From Rhodococcus ruber NBRC 15591 (GTDB lineage Bacteria > Actinomycetota > Actinomycetes > Mycobacteriales > Mycobacteriaceae): DNA of 64,000 nt. Below are positions 18,022 through 27,633 of this stretch, piece by piece; the stretch's first letter is position 1, and each line of letters begins with the position of its first letter. The stretch spans positions 434,001 through 498,000 of the forward strand of contig NZ_BCXE01000001.1 in assembly GCF_001894945.1 (NCBI RefSeq), written 5' to 3'. The notes beneath the pieces are model-generated. The model did no database searches. It was not told the DNA's origin and saw only the letters and a list, made by a program, of their open reading frames with translations. The position numbers were made by a program, and so were the translations under genes.

Positions 18022-18600
18022 TCAGGCGACGTTGACGCCGTAGTCGAGGGCGATGCCGCGCAGACCGGACGCGTAACCCTGGCCGACGGCGCGGAACTTC
18101 CACTCCGCGTTGTGGCGGTAGACCTCGCCGAAGATCATCGCGGTCTCGGTGGAGGCATCTTCGGTCAGGTCGTAACGGGCCAGCTCGACGCCCGTGACGC
18201 GGTCGACGATGCGGATGTAGGCGTTGCGAACGTGACCGAAGGACTGGCCGCGAACGTCCGCGTCGTAGATCGACACGGCGAAGAAGATGTTCGTAACCGT
18301 GGGCGGGAGCGCAGCGAGGTCGACGTGGATCGACTCGTCATCGCCGTCTCCGTCGCCGGTCAGGTTGTCGCCGGTGTGCTCCACCAAGCCGTCAGGCGAC
18401 GAGAGATTGCCGTAGAAGACGAAGTGCTTGTCCGAAAGGACCTTGTAGTTGGGACCGGTGATCAGGGCCGACGCGTCGAGGTCGTAGGCCGCGCCCGTAG
18501 TGGTGCGCTCGTCCCAACCGAGACCGACGGTTATGGTCGTGAGGTTGTCGGTCGCCTTGGACAGGGAGACGTTGCCGCCCTTGGCAAGAGAGACGCTCAT
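18022..18600 (-). CDS. terD: TerD-family stress protein
   Basis: This 192-residue protein is a canonical TerD. It opens MSVSLAKGGNVSLSK and continues GLGWDERTTTGAAYDLDASA, FYGNLSSPDGLVEHTGDN and TGDGDGDDESIHVDL (calcium-binding acidic loop). FFAVSIYDAD, YIRIVDRVTG and the closing EVYRHNAEWKFRAVGQGY follow, with GLRGIALDYGVNV at the end. TerD proteins bind Ca2+ and are linked to tellurite, phage and membrane-stress tolerance. The ATG at 18600 has GAAAGGA upstream. It is the first gene of the minus-strand Ter set and diverges from the SF1 helicase-nuclease gene. Confidence 0.95.
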   Translation of the reverse strand: MSVSLAKGGNVSLSKATDNLTTITVGLGWDERTTTGAAYDLDASALITGPNYKVLSDKHFVFYGNLSSPDGLVEHTGDNLTGDGDGDDESIHVDLAALPPTVTNIFFAVSIYDADVRGQSFGHVRNAYIRIVDRVTGVELARYDLTEDASTETAMIFGEVYRHNAEWKFRAVGQGYASGLRGIALDYGVNVA

Positions 18601-19167
18601 GTGGGTCCTTTCGAATTTATGCGTAGGCGTGATTTCAACGGGGCGGATTGCATTTCGGATGCTGTCCGACCACGGGAAGTTGATCTAATTGCCGCGGGAG
18701 TTCCGCCGAATCTGGAGCGAGCACACACCGAGGAGATCCTCGGTGCCGGTGCGAGTGCTATTCGTCCCTCTCGTGTGGCTGAACTCCTTCTGCGGGTGCA
18801 ACTTCTGGGCTTGCGACGCAAACGGCAGTACGGTGCCGCGCCACCTACTCCAGCCCCCGACAGACTGTTGGGCGACAACATAGCAGGTGCAACTAAATGT
18901 CCGGAAGAGCGGATTGGCGCGATCTCGACCGACCGGTTTCTGTTACCTGTAGTACCGGGACGGGCATGCACCGGGTTGCTGAGCGGATGTAACAATCTCG
19001 GTGCCGAAGGCAGATGTATTCGGCGAGGGAGTCGGATCGATCGGGGGAGGTAGATGCGCAGGAGTATCGGAAGGGCACAGCGACCGTTGTTGTCGTAGCC
19101 GTTGTCTATGTTCGTCGGCGTTCCCTCCGTTCTCGTACGGAGTAACTCATGGCGCAGTGGGGTGGTT
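18601..19167. other. 567-bp divergent intergenic region
   Basis: The stretch separates terD (minus) from the SF1 helicase-nuclease (plus). Short open frames inside it lack family patterns. It should hold both promoters; no operator could be picked out with confidence. The exact 5-prime end of the helicase gene inside 19102-19168 is uncertain. Confidence 0.5.
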
Positions 19168-22100
19168 GTGGATTCGAGGGAGAACGATCCTGAGCTGAAG
19201 GATCGTGTCCAACGCTTGCTGGCCTTCTTGTCCGAGCTTGTGAAGGCGCGCAGCGCTCCCGTCCGGGTCGTCGACAAACACCGCGCCGTGATGGCGCTCG
19301 ACGAAGGCAACTTGGACGTAGCCCTCAGTACCGATGCGTCTGCCGGCGACGTCGTGCTCCGAGCACGTCGTGTCCACCTGGAGGACCCGCCCCGACCACC
19401 CGCTGCAGTCGCTGCGTGGATCCGCGGTTCGATCGCGGATTCGACCACCGAACCCACGCTCGATCCCGGTGCTCCCGAAACGCGGGAGTTGGACGCATGG
19501 CTGACGAAGTGGCGTGCCTGGGCCGAAGTCGATCGGGAGCGGCGGCCCGCCGGCCATCTCTACGCGTTCCTGCAGCGCGCAATGCTCGATCTCGAGGCGC
19601 AACCGGAGTCTCTGGAGCTGGTGGTCGCTTCAGGGTTGCTCCAGCTCTCGGCGGACATTGCGGGTGAGCAGGTACGAACGCATCTGATCACGCAGTCGAC
19701 GCTGGTGGAACGCGACTCGGCATCGGGCGACCTCCTGGTCCGACTGGATCCCGAATCCGGTCCTGCGCTCGAGGACACACAGTTGTTGACCGGACTCGAC
19801 GTCTTCGATTCGTCAGGTACCCGAAGTCTGCACGAATCGCTGGCTGCGCGAGTGAGCTCACCTGTGGACCCTGCCGCACGGATCTTCCTCAAGGACTGGT
19901 CCGACCGAGCCCTGGCCACCCGTGTCGAGGTCGTCGACCGACCCGACGAAGCTGCCTCGCCGGACCGCCTGCTCACGCCGTCGCCCTCGTTGGTTCTGCG
20001 CAAGCGCGGTGCGTATGCACTGATCGAGTACTACGACCGTATGACGGCAGCGGCGGCCGCCGAGACAACGGCGGTTCCCCTCGGGCTGGCACAGCTCGTC
20101 GAGGCGATCGAACCTGCCGACCGGGTCGCGTGGTTGGACAGAGCCGGTACATCGTCCTCACTGCTCGCCGACGATCCGCTGTTCCCGCTTCCTGCCAACC
20201 AGGAGCAACGCGACATCATCGATCGACTTGCCGGCGACAGCGGTGTCGTCGTGGAAGGCCCGCCGGGAACAGGAAAGACCCATACGATCGCCAACCTGGT
20301 GTCGGCGTTGCTGGCCCGTGGTCAGCGCGTCCTGGTCACCAGCGAGAAGGCCCAGGCACTTCGGGTCCTCCGCGACAAGCTGCCCTCGGAATTGCAGGAA
20401 CTGTGTGTTTCGGTCACGGACGCGGGGCGAGGTGGTTCGGCCGAGCTGAACCGCAGCGTCAGTGAGATCGCAACCCGCAAGGCACGGTTCGACCCTCGCC
20501 GGACCGCGGCCCGTATCGACGAGATAGCGCAGCGGCGCGATACTGCACTGAGTCGCCGAGCAATGCTGACGGAGCGCATCCGCCAGGCCCGTGCGTCCGA
20601 GACGCTGGCACATGCCGATGTTGCACCCGGATATGCAGGGACGCCGGCAGAGATCGTGCGTAAGGTCACGGCGCAGAGCGCCAACCACGACTGGCTACGC
20701 GGCTCCCTCGCGACGGATACTCCACCGCTCTCTTCGGAGGAGTTCCAGACGCTGCTCGTCCTGTCGGAAGGGTCTCGGCCCGGTCGAGCGGAACGTCGCC
20801 GGCAGCATTTCCCCGACCTGGAGTTGCCGAGTCTGTCCGATCTCGAACTCGCCTGCGAAGCTGTTCGCAACGGGCCGGGTTCGGGGGGTGTCCCTGCGTC
20901 GGGACTGCTTCGGATGCTGGAAGGTGCTGCTCCAGAGGTCCTCGAACGGATCCGTGAGCAGTGCGATCACCTGCAGCGGGCACTGATCGATGTCGATGGG
21001 CTCGAACCTGCATTCCGGAACCTCGCCGACACAGTACTGTCCGGCCGGATCGACTACCTGTGGGACAAGACCGCGCACATCCGCGAACTGGTGACCGTCG
21101 CCTACAACGCAGACGTCTTCCTCGGTACGGCGACTGTCGTCGACACTCCGGTGGTCGGACGAAATGCGCTGCATGCCTACGAGGCGCTCGCCAAGGTGCT
21201 CGAGGGTGGCGAGACGTGGCGAAGCGGACTCGGCCGTTTCCGTCGGAGCAACGAGCAGACCACGGTCGAGGCACTGGGCAGGTTGGCCACCGTCGACGGT
21301 GTCGAAGCCACAACTGCGCCACTGGCCCGTGCGGTGGCGAAGCATCTTCGTGCGCTCGATGCCATCCAATCAGTCGCTCTCATCCTTCGGGATCTCGGCG
21401 TCGAGATCGACACCACGGGATCTCGCAGTCAGATGATCGGTGCGGCAGCGCGGGCCGCCCGGTCGCGCGATCTAGTGGAAGTTCTCGCAACGCGCACCAG
21501 AGAAGTAGAGCTTGCGCTGCAGAATACGAGCCCCGGGGCGCCGCGTATCGCGAGCCTGGATCAGGCCCGGTCCGTAGCGACTGCGGCGCAAGCGATCGCT
21601 GCAGCAGGCTACGCGGAGGCGAATCGCTCCTGGCTTACGGATATCGGCGCTCGTGTCCGGGCCAGAATGACCCATGGGATCCCGCCGGAAGGACACGTGC
21701 TCGTCCGGGCCCTCGAATCCGCTGAGTTCGGCAGGATCCGCACAGCGATCGATTCCTGGGAAGCCGCGGTCCGCGAGTACCAGCAAGAACTCCACCTCGA
21801 ATCGCTGCAGACTCGGCTGACCGATGCCGCGCCCGCGCTGGCACAAGCGATCGCCGAGAATCCCTCGTCGGCGGAGTGGTCGATTCGCCTGAACTACATC
21901 GATCAGGCATGGGCGTGGCGTCGGGCGTACGACTGGGTGCAGCAGCACTCTCACGCCGTCGACGATCAGCATCTTCAGCACGAACTCGACGCGATCGAGA
22001 AGGACATCGCTCAGTTCACCGCACAGTTGGCCGCGGAACGCGCGTGGAGTGCGTGTCTCGAGCGGACGACAGCTGCGCAGGTTCAAGCGTTGCAGACCTA

Positions 22101-24576
22101 CCGCGATCATGTGGCCAGCATCGGGAAGGGAACCGGGAAGTATGCTGAACGCTTCCGTGCAGGTGCGCGCGAAGCGATGCAGGTGGCGCAGCAGGCGGTT
22201 CCGGCGTGGGTGATGCCACTGCAGCAGGTACTGGCGTCCATTCCCGCCGAGCAGAACTCGTTCGACGTCGTCATCGTCGACGAGGCGAGTCAGGCCGACA
22301 TCAGCAGCTTGTTCCTGCTGTGGCTTGCTCCTCGGGTGATCGTGGTGGGCGACGACAAGCAGTGTGCGCCCAGTGATGTGTCGTCGGGTGCACTCGAAGG
22401 GGTCTTCACCCGGCTCGACTCCTATCTGCCCGACATCCCGAAGTACCTGCGCGACAGCTTTACACCGCGATCCAGCGTCTTCTCGTTGCTCCGCTCCAGG
22501 TTCGGCAGCGTCATCCGGCTGCGCGAGCACTTCCGGTGCATGCCGGAGATCATCAACTGGTCCAGTGGGCAGTTCTACTCAGATGCGCCGTTGGTGCCGG
22601 TGCGTCAGTTCGGTGCCGATCGTCTGCCGCCGCTGCGGACCACCTATGTCGAGGGTGGGGTGGTCACCGGCCGGAACGCGACACTCTCCAACAGGGTCGA
22701 AGCACGCGCTATCGCCGACACGATCAAGCAATGTCTGTCGGACGAGGCGTACGACGGCAAGACCTTCGGTGTCGTCGTCCTCCAGGGACAAGCGCAGGTC
22801 GACGTCATCACGAACGAACTGCTCGACCGGTTGACCCCGGAGCAGTGGGAAGAGCGACGACTGCGCGTGGGAACGCCGCCCGACTTCCAGGGCGACGAAC
22901 GACACGTGGTGCTCCTGTCGATGGTGGTCGCGCCCGAACAGAACATCATGGCGATGACGAAGACCGAATACCAGCGACGGTTCAATGTTGCTGCGTCCCG
23001 GGCACAGGATCAGATGTGGCTGTTTCACTCGCGCACCGTCGAATCTCTGCGCTCGACCGATCTGCGGCATTCGTTGCTCACCTACATGCAGTCGACGTCA
23101 CCCGCGCCGGCAGAGCCGATGCCCGAGGGCGTGACCCGCGACGATCGGCACCACGCATTCGACAGCCTCTTCGAGCAGCGCGTATTCCTTGACATCGTGG
23201 CCCGCGGCTACCACGTGAATCCGCAGGTGGAGGCGAACGGCCGACGGATCGATCTCGTGGTCACCGGTGCGGCAGGGAAGCTCGCTGTCGAGTGCGACGG
23301 CGACCATTGGCACACGAGTCCCGAACAGCAACGTGCCGACCTCGAACGCGAACGAGAGCTGCAGCGTTGCGGCTGGCAATTCTGGCGCATCCGCGAATCG
23401 GAGTACTACCTCGATCCGGTGGGATCGATGAGAGGCCTGTGGGAGGAGCTCGACGGGCGCGGCATCCGGCCGCACGTCGTCGGAGTGAACGAAGTCGTCA
23501 CTGCCGTGCAGGAGACCTGGACTCCGGTAGAGCTCGTGGAGGACGACTCGCCGGTCGACGACGTAGTGGATGTGGCGGATCAGCCGGTCATCCAGCCGGT
23601 GTCTACCGTCGTCGAGCCTGCTCCGGCTCCGGAAGCCGAACGCGTAGAGGAACTCGCAGACCCGCCCGTCTCCACGGGAGAGGTCGAACGTCGGGCGGTG
23701 GAGGAAGCCAAGACGCCGACATTCGTGCCAACCTCCGAGATATCGGTACCGGCAGACGAGCCGGCCGTCGAGATTGGACCGGCGCGCACCCTTCGAGACG
23801 CAATCCTCGAACAACTGGAGCGCGAACCCCTTCCTGTACGCACGCTCGCGCAGCGTCTCGAGGAGGATTGGCGAAGCGTCCAGGCGGAAGTGGATCGCCT
23901 TCAGCGTGATGAGCGCGTCGAGGAAGTCAACGAATTCGGGAAACTGACCCACTATCACCTCCTCGGCGATGTCTCCCAAGTGGAGGACGTCGAGTCGTCA
24001 CACGATGTCGAGGTCGTGCCACCCTCCGATTCGGGGGCAGCTGTTCCGGAACCCTCTGCCACACCGGCATTCGTGGGTGGATGGGAAGTGTTGCCTGCGG
24101 AGGTTGTCGAGCTGCTTACTCCGAGCCTCGGGTCGCGCATCGTCGAACGCCTCTCGGTCGGTCCGGTTTCGCTGGCAGACCTCGAGTACCGGTTGAACGA
24201 ACCGAGAGACCGGATCGAAGCGGTCATGGGTGAGTTGATTGCCCAGGGTCGAGCGAAGTGGATGCCCGAACGGGGCCCGCGCGTATACGGATTGGCAGAC
24301 GAGGTATCGCCTCCGATCGAGGTCGAGCCTCCGGTACGGTCCGCCGTGCAGGACGCAGCCAGTGTTGCGGATCTACCGCCGGCACACCTCGACTCTGTCG
24401 CCGAGGTGCTGGTCGCGGCCGCCGGGTTCGCTGCGCTGTCGCTGGAACGGGCACGGAAGCTGACGCGGCTCGACGACGAATGCCTTCTCGGGGTCCTGAA
24501 ACGTCTGGAAGCAGAGGGTCGGTTGCTCCAGAACTCTGACGCTGCAGGAGCTACGTGGACCAAGGCGGGACGATGA
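19168..24576 (+). CDS. SF1 helicase with PD-(D/E)XK nuclease and winged helices
   Basis: With the chosen GTG the protein has 1802 residues. SF1 (Upf1-like) helicase motifs are GPPGTGKTHT near residue 364, VIVDEASQAD near 1037, GDDKQCAPSD, LREHFRCMPEI and RRFNVAASRAQDQMW. A Vsr/MTES_1575-type nuclease follows at about 1335-1430, with RIDLVVTG, AVECDGDHWH and LQRCGWQFWRIRE supplying the catalytic Asp and Glu. An acidic linker precedes at least two winged-helix segments (VRTLAQRLEEDWRSVQAEV; VSLADLEYRLNEPRDRIEAV) and a final helical one. Starts at 19102 and 19162 are alternatives. It overlaps the SF2 helicase gene by 4 bp, so it heads an operon that runs toward the dnd genes. It is likely a DNA-degrading effector. 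Confidence 0.85.
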   Translation: MDSRENDPELKDRVQRLLAFLSELVKARSAPVRVVDKHRAVMALDEGNLDVALSTDASAGDVVLRARRVHLEDPPRPPAAVAAWIRGSIADSTTEPTLDPGAPETRELDAWLTKWRAWAEVDRERRPAGHLYAFLQRAMLDLEAQPESLELVVASGLLQLSADIAGEQVRTHLITQSTLVERDSASGDLLVRLDPESGPALEDTQLLTGLDVFDSSGTRSLHESLAARVSSPVDPAARIFLKDWSDRALATRVEVVDRPDEAASPDRLLTPSPSLVLRKRGAYALIEYYDRMTAAAAAETTAVPLGLAQLVEAIEPADRVAWLDRAGTSSSLLADDPLFPLPANQEQRDIIDRLAGDSGVVVEGPPGTGKTHTIANLVSALLARGQRVLVTSEKAQALRVLRDKLPSELQELCVSVTDAGRGGSAELNRSVSEIATRKARFDPRRTAARIDEIAQRRDTALSRRAMLTERIRQARASETLAHADVAPGYAGTPAEIVRKVTAQSANHDWLRGSLATDTPPLSSEEFQTLLVLSEGSRPGRAERRRQHFPDLELPSLSDLELACEAVRNGPGSGGVPASGLLRMLEGAAPEVLERIREQCDHLQRALIDVDGLEPAFRNLADTVLSGRIDYLWDKTAHIRELVTVAYNADVFLGTATVVDTPVVGRNALHAYEALAKVLEGGETWRSGLGRFRRSNEQTTVEALGRLATVDGVEATTAPLARAVAKHLRALDAIQSVALILRDLGVEIDTTGSRSQMIGAAARAARSRDLVEVLATRTREVELALQNTSPGAPRIASLDQARSVATAAQAIAAAGYAEANRSWLTDIGARVRARMTHGIPPEGHVLVRALESAEFGRIRTAIDSWEAAVREYQQELHLESLQTRLTDAAPALAQAIAENPSSAEWSIRLNYIDQAWAWRRAYDWVQQHSHAVDDQHLQHELDAIEKDIAQFTAQLAAERAWSACLERTTAAQVQALQTYRDHVASIGKGTGKYAERFRAGAREAMQVAQQAVPAWVMPLQQVLASIPAEQNSFDVVIVDEASQADISSLFLLWLAPRVIVVGDDKQCAPSDVSSGALEGVFTRLDSYLPDIPKYLRDSFTPRSSVFSLLRSRFGSVIRLREHFRCMPEIINWSSGQFYSDAPLVPVRQFGADRLPPLRTTYVEGGVVTGRNATLSNRVEARAIADTIKQCLSDEAYDGKTFGVVVLQGQAQVDVITNELLDRLTPEQWEERRLRVGTPPDFQGDERHVVLLSMVVAPEQNIMAMTKTEYQRRFNVAASRAQDQMWLFHSRTVESLRSTDLRHSLLTYMQSTSPAPAEPMPEGVTRDDRHHAFDSLFEQRVFLDIVARGYHVNPQVEANGRRIDLVVTGAAGKLAVECDGDHWHTSPEQQRADLERERELQRCGWQFWRIRESEYYLDPVGSMRGLWEELDGRGIRPHVVGVNEVVTAVQETWTPVELVEDDSPVDDVVDVADQPVIQPVSTVVEPAPAPEAERVEELADPPVSTGEVERRAVEEAKTPTFVPTSEISVPADEPAVEIGPARTLRDAILEQLEREPLPVRTLAQRLEEDWRSVQAEVDRLQRDERVEEVNEFGKLTHYHLLGDVSQVEDVESSHDVEVVPPSDSGAAVPEPSATPAFVGGWEVLPAEVVELLTPSLGSRIVERLSVGPVSLADLEYRLNEPRDRIEAVMGELIAQGRAKWMPERGPRVYGLADEVSPPIEVEPPVRSAVQDAASVADLPPAHLDSVAEVLVAAAGFAALSLERARKLTRLDDECLLGVLKRLEAEGRLLQNSDAAGATWTKAGR

Positions 24577-26336
24577 CGACGGTTACCCTCGCCGGGCCGC
24601 CTCTACGTGCCTGGCAACGTGAAGCGTTCGACGCGTGGGTGGCGGCCGACCGAAGTGCCGTTGTCGAAGCCGTCACGGGCACGGGAAAGACGACGCTCGG
24701 GATCGCGGCGGCTGCCGATGCAGTTGCGCGTGGTCTGAATGTCCTGATCGTGGTGCCCGGGATCGAACTTTTGGACCAATGGCATCGATCCATTCGGCGC
24801 GTTCTCCCCGATATCCCCGTCGGTCGACGTGGCGGTGGGTACACGGACAGTTTCGACGGCAAGCGCATTCTCGTCAGCACTGTGCAGTCGGCGATCAGTA
24901 GGTCGGCACCGCGTCCAGTCGGACCGACGCTGCTGGTCGCGGATGAAGTGCACCGGTACGGAGCGCTGACGTTCTCGCGACTTCTCACCGACGACTTCAC
25001 GGAACGGATCGGTCTCACGGCCACCTTCGAGCGGTCCGATGACGGGGTCGAGCGGCACTTGCTGCCCTACTTCGGCACGGTCATCAACGGCTGCGACTAC
25101 GAGCGTGGCCACACCGACGGCATCCTCGCACCCGTGCGCGTCATGCTCGTTGCGGTTCCGTTCGACGAGTTCGAGGCAGCCGAGTATCAAGAGTACGACG
25201 AGCTGGCACGCAAGCTCCGTGGCGATCTCATCGAGAAGTTCGGATGTGTGGGTGAGCCGTTCGGTGAGTTCATGCGCGACGTTCAGTTGCTCAGCGGAGG
25301 GGAGAGCGCCGAAGGTTCGACGTGGGCCGCCCGCAAGTATCTCTATGCGTTCTCGAAGCGCCGATCGCTACTCGCCGAGTGTCGCGGGAAGCTGGAGGCC
25401 CTCAGAGGTCTCGGTGCTGTGCTCAAGGAGACCGGGCAGGCACTCACCTTCTCGGAGACGAAGGACTCGTCGCGTACCGCCGCCGAGGTGCTTCTGGAAG
25501 AAGGCGTGCTCGCCGCGCCGTTCACGAGCGACCTGAAACGCGCGGACCGAGCGCGACTTCTCACCGAGTTCAAGAACGGCACGGTGACCACGCTCGTCGC
25601 CCCGAAGGTTCTCGACGAAGGCGTCGACGTGCCCGAAGCAGACGTCGGAATCATTCTGGCAAGCAGTAAGAGTCGCCGGCAGATGATTCAGCGTATGGGC
25701 CGGGTCATCCGTCCGAAATCCGACGGTCGACCGGCCTCGTTCCTGGTGATGTTCGCGGAGAACAGTTCCGAGGATCCCCGCAACGGCGCTCACGGCACGT
25801 TTCTCGAACAACTGACGGGCATCGCATCCGAAGTCGTGACTGTCGGTCCCGACGAAGCACCCGCGTTACTTCGAAAATGGAGGCGGACCGCCCCGCATAC
25901 GGCGGACGACCTGATGCCGTTCGTCGAGCCTCAGAGCCGGCCGGAGCCGAGCGCCGACTCGGCTGCAACCGAAGAGGTCGTCGCCATCGCGCAGCGACTG
26001 ATCGACGATGACGCGCCAGAAGAAGACTTCGTCTCGGGCAGCGAACACGCTGAGATCGGTCGCGTCCTGCTGGCAGTGGGCGAGCGGGGGAGTGTGGACG
26101 ATTTCGACACCGTATTGGCGTGCTTGTCGATCCTCGAACCCCGGCAAGTATCGGTGCTCGTCATGCGGAACGGCCTCGGTGGTGAATCACCGAAGCGACA
26201 AGCGGAGATCGGGGCACGGCTGGGTGTGTCGTCGAGCCAGATCAGTCGAATCGAGAGAACGGCCATCGAGTACCTGGGAGACAGCATCGCAGGTGACCTG
26301 CTCTCGGATGTGATGGTGCGGATGGAGACCGCGTAA
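24573..26336 (+). CDS. SF2 DEAD/DEAH-type helicase with sigma-region-4-like tail
   Basis: This 587-residue protein has an SF2 helicase core. Walker A is AVTGTGKTTLGI near residue 33, motif II is VADEVHRYG near 123, motif III-like GLTATFERSDDG follows, and the C-terminal lobe has VAPKVLDEGVDVPEADVGI and RQMIQRMGRVIRP. After about residue 440 a linker leads to a C-terminal helix-turn-helix, about 520-575: RQVSVLVMRNGL, then QAEIGARLGVSSSQISRIER. This resembles sigma-70 region 4. The ATG at 24573 overlaps the preceding stop (ATGA), and the next gene starts on its last base. It probably unwinds or translocates DNA for the neighbouring nucleases. Confidence 0.87.
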   Translation: MTTVTLAGPPLRAWQREAFDAWVAADRSAVVEAVTGTGKTTLGIAAAADAVARGLNVLIVVPGIELLDQWHRSIRRVLPDIPVGRRGGGYTDSFDGKRILVSTVQSAISRSAPRPVGPTLLVADEVHRYGALTFSRLLTDDFTERIGLTATFERSDDGVERHLLPYFGTVINGCDYERGHTDGILAPVRVMLVAVPFDEFEAAEYQEYDELARKLRGDLIEKFGCVGEPFGEFMRDVQLLSGGESAEGSTWAARKYLYAFSKRRSLLAECRGKLEALRGLGAVLKETGQALTFSETKDSSRTAAEVLLEEGVLAAPFTSDLKRADRARLLTEFKNGTVTTLVAPKVLDEGVDVPEADVGIILASSKSRRQMIQRMGRVIRPKSDGRPASFLVMFAENSSEDPRNGAHGTFLEQLTGIASEVVTVGPDEAPALLRKWRRTAPHTADDLMPFVEPQSRPEPSADSAATEEVVAIAQRLIDDDAPEEDFVSGSEHAEIGRVLLAVGERGSVDDFDTVLACLSILEPRQVSVLVMRNGLGGESPKRQAEIGARLGVSSSQISRIERTAIEYLGDSIAGDLLSDVMVRMETA

Positions 26337-27547
26337 TGGCGCAGTGGTTCGAAGGGTTCGACGGCCAGGTCGTCCTCGAGGACGACTACGTCTGGATTGT
26401 GCGCGAGGGAATCTACAGTGATCTGATCGCAGAGGTGTCAGCGCAACCACTACGCGCGATGCGCACAGACGTGACTGGCACCGAGTTCAGGTCTGCGACC
26501 GATACCAACTTCGGTTCGTTGAGAATCTGCATCTCGGCAACGACTGCGGGAGATTCTGCCGCACGACACGATGTTGTTCGATTCTCCGTGGCGAGCAACG
26601 ACCGGTTCTCGGCACTCAACCTGCTGCTGGGCGGGAATCCCGAAGTAGTCGCTGAGCCGATGAGCATCGGCGACCAGCTTCGTGCCGCGCTCGACGGGTT
26701 CGACGGTATCGCCAGCCAAGCAGAACTGACCGAGGCGCTCGGTGTTACTCCGGACGTCCTGCAATCCCACGAGGGAGTCATCTGGAACTCGGTCGGGTCG
26801 CTCTGGGTGGCTGCCGGCGGCACCGATGACGTGCATTCCGACGTGCGGCTGGAACAGATCCGGGCTCTACACGACCTGACTCGTCGTCTGCCGGCGAACT
26901 CGGGGATCAAGGCGTTGCAGGACGCGGTGAAAGGAACGCCGCTGCAGCATCTGGGCGCCCAGCGTCTCGGCACGTTGTGGGAAGCGGTGATGTCGGAGGC
27001 GCTGCCCGACCCGGCGCCTGTCGGCGAGTCCTCGCGTGCCCGGTCGACACCCAAGCCGGCCGGGGCAGCTTCGCCGCGCGTTGCGTCGGAGCGTGCATCT
27101 CGTCCACGAACCAGAGTGTGGAACAAGTGGGGAAGCACCGAGGGTCCCGATCGAGCATCTCAGCAGAGCGAACCGCCTGCATCGAGCCCGGTCGTGTCCG
27201 CGGACGCTCCGGTACGCATGCCCCGCATCGGCGAAGCGGAGTCGGTCAAGGTTCGACCTGCGCGCCGCATCAGTGCGCTCAGTGGTAAGAGGATTCGTGT
27301 CTACCTCGATTGTGACGGTCACCGAGTGAAGGCGTTGTTCGATCCCGACACCGAGAAGATGGACGTGACGGTGGCGCCGGTCCGCGCTCTGCTGGGCGCG
27401 ACGTATCCAGACCCCAACGCTGCTGCGAAAGCAGTCGTGACGGCGTTCAGGTTGGGTGACGAAGGTCCGTTCGACGGCTGGGAGCTATGGAAAGTCGACG
27501 ACACTTCCATGCAGTCGTTGCGCGAGTCCGTGAGCAAGTCGTTTTAA
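26336..27547 (+). CDS. protein with RAMA-like C-terminal domain
   Basis: This 403-residue protein shares one base with the helicase stop (TAATG). The N-terminal 130 residues are unrecognised. A small helical segment (GDQLRAALDGFDGIASQAEL) and a long Ser/Pro/Arg-rich linker (about 225-310) follow. The last 85 residues (ISALSGKRIRVYLDCDGHRV, LGATYPDPNAAAKAVV, then FDGWELWKV) resemble a RAMA domain, a module found in restriction and modification proteins and thought to read DNA state. Coupling to the helicases suggests a specificity or sensor subunit. The RAMA call is by pattern only. Confidence 0.7.
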   Translation: MAQWFEGFDGQVVLEDDYVWIVREGIYSDLIAEVSAQPLRAMRTDVTGTEFRSATDTNFGSLRICISATTAGDSAARHDVVRFSVASNDRFSALNLLLGGNPEVVAEPMSIGDQLRAALDGFDGIASQAELTEALGVTPDVLQSHEGVIWNSVGSLWVAAGGTDDVHSDVRLEQIRALHDLTRRLPANSGIKALQDAVKGTPLQHLGAQRLGTLWEAVMSEALPDPAPVGESSRARSTPKPAGAASPRVASERASRPRTRVWNKWGSTEGPDRASQQSEPPASSPVVSADAPVRMPRIGEAESVKVRPARRISALSGKRIRVYLDCDGHRVKALFDPDTEKMDVTVAPVRALLGATYPDPNAAAKAVVTAFRLGDEGPFDGWELWKVDDTSMQSLRESVSKSF

Positions 27548-27633
27548 TGGCTAATGGTTCAATAAGGACTGTTCCACCAACGCATCCGGAAGTTTCGGGG
27601 CGCGCGTCTCAGATGGGGTGATCAGGAGGATCT

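Noticed and set aside
19102-19167. upstream TTG/ATG start for the SF1 helicase gene
   Set aside because: Residues added are unlike the rest and no Shine-Dalgarno is present; still possible, so the start is flagged as uncertain.
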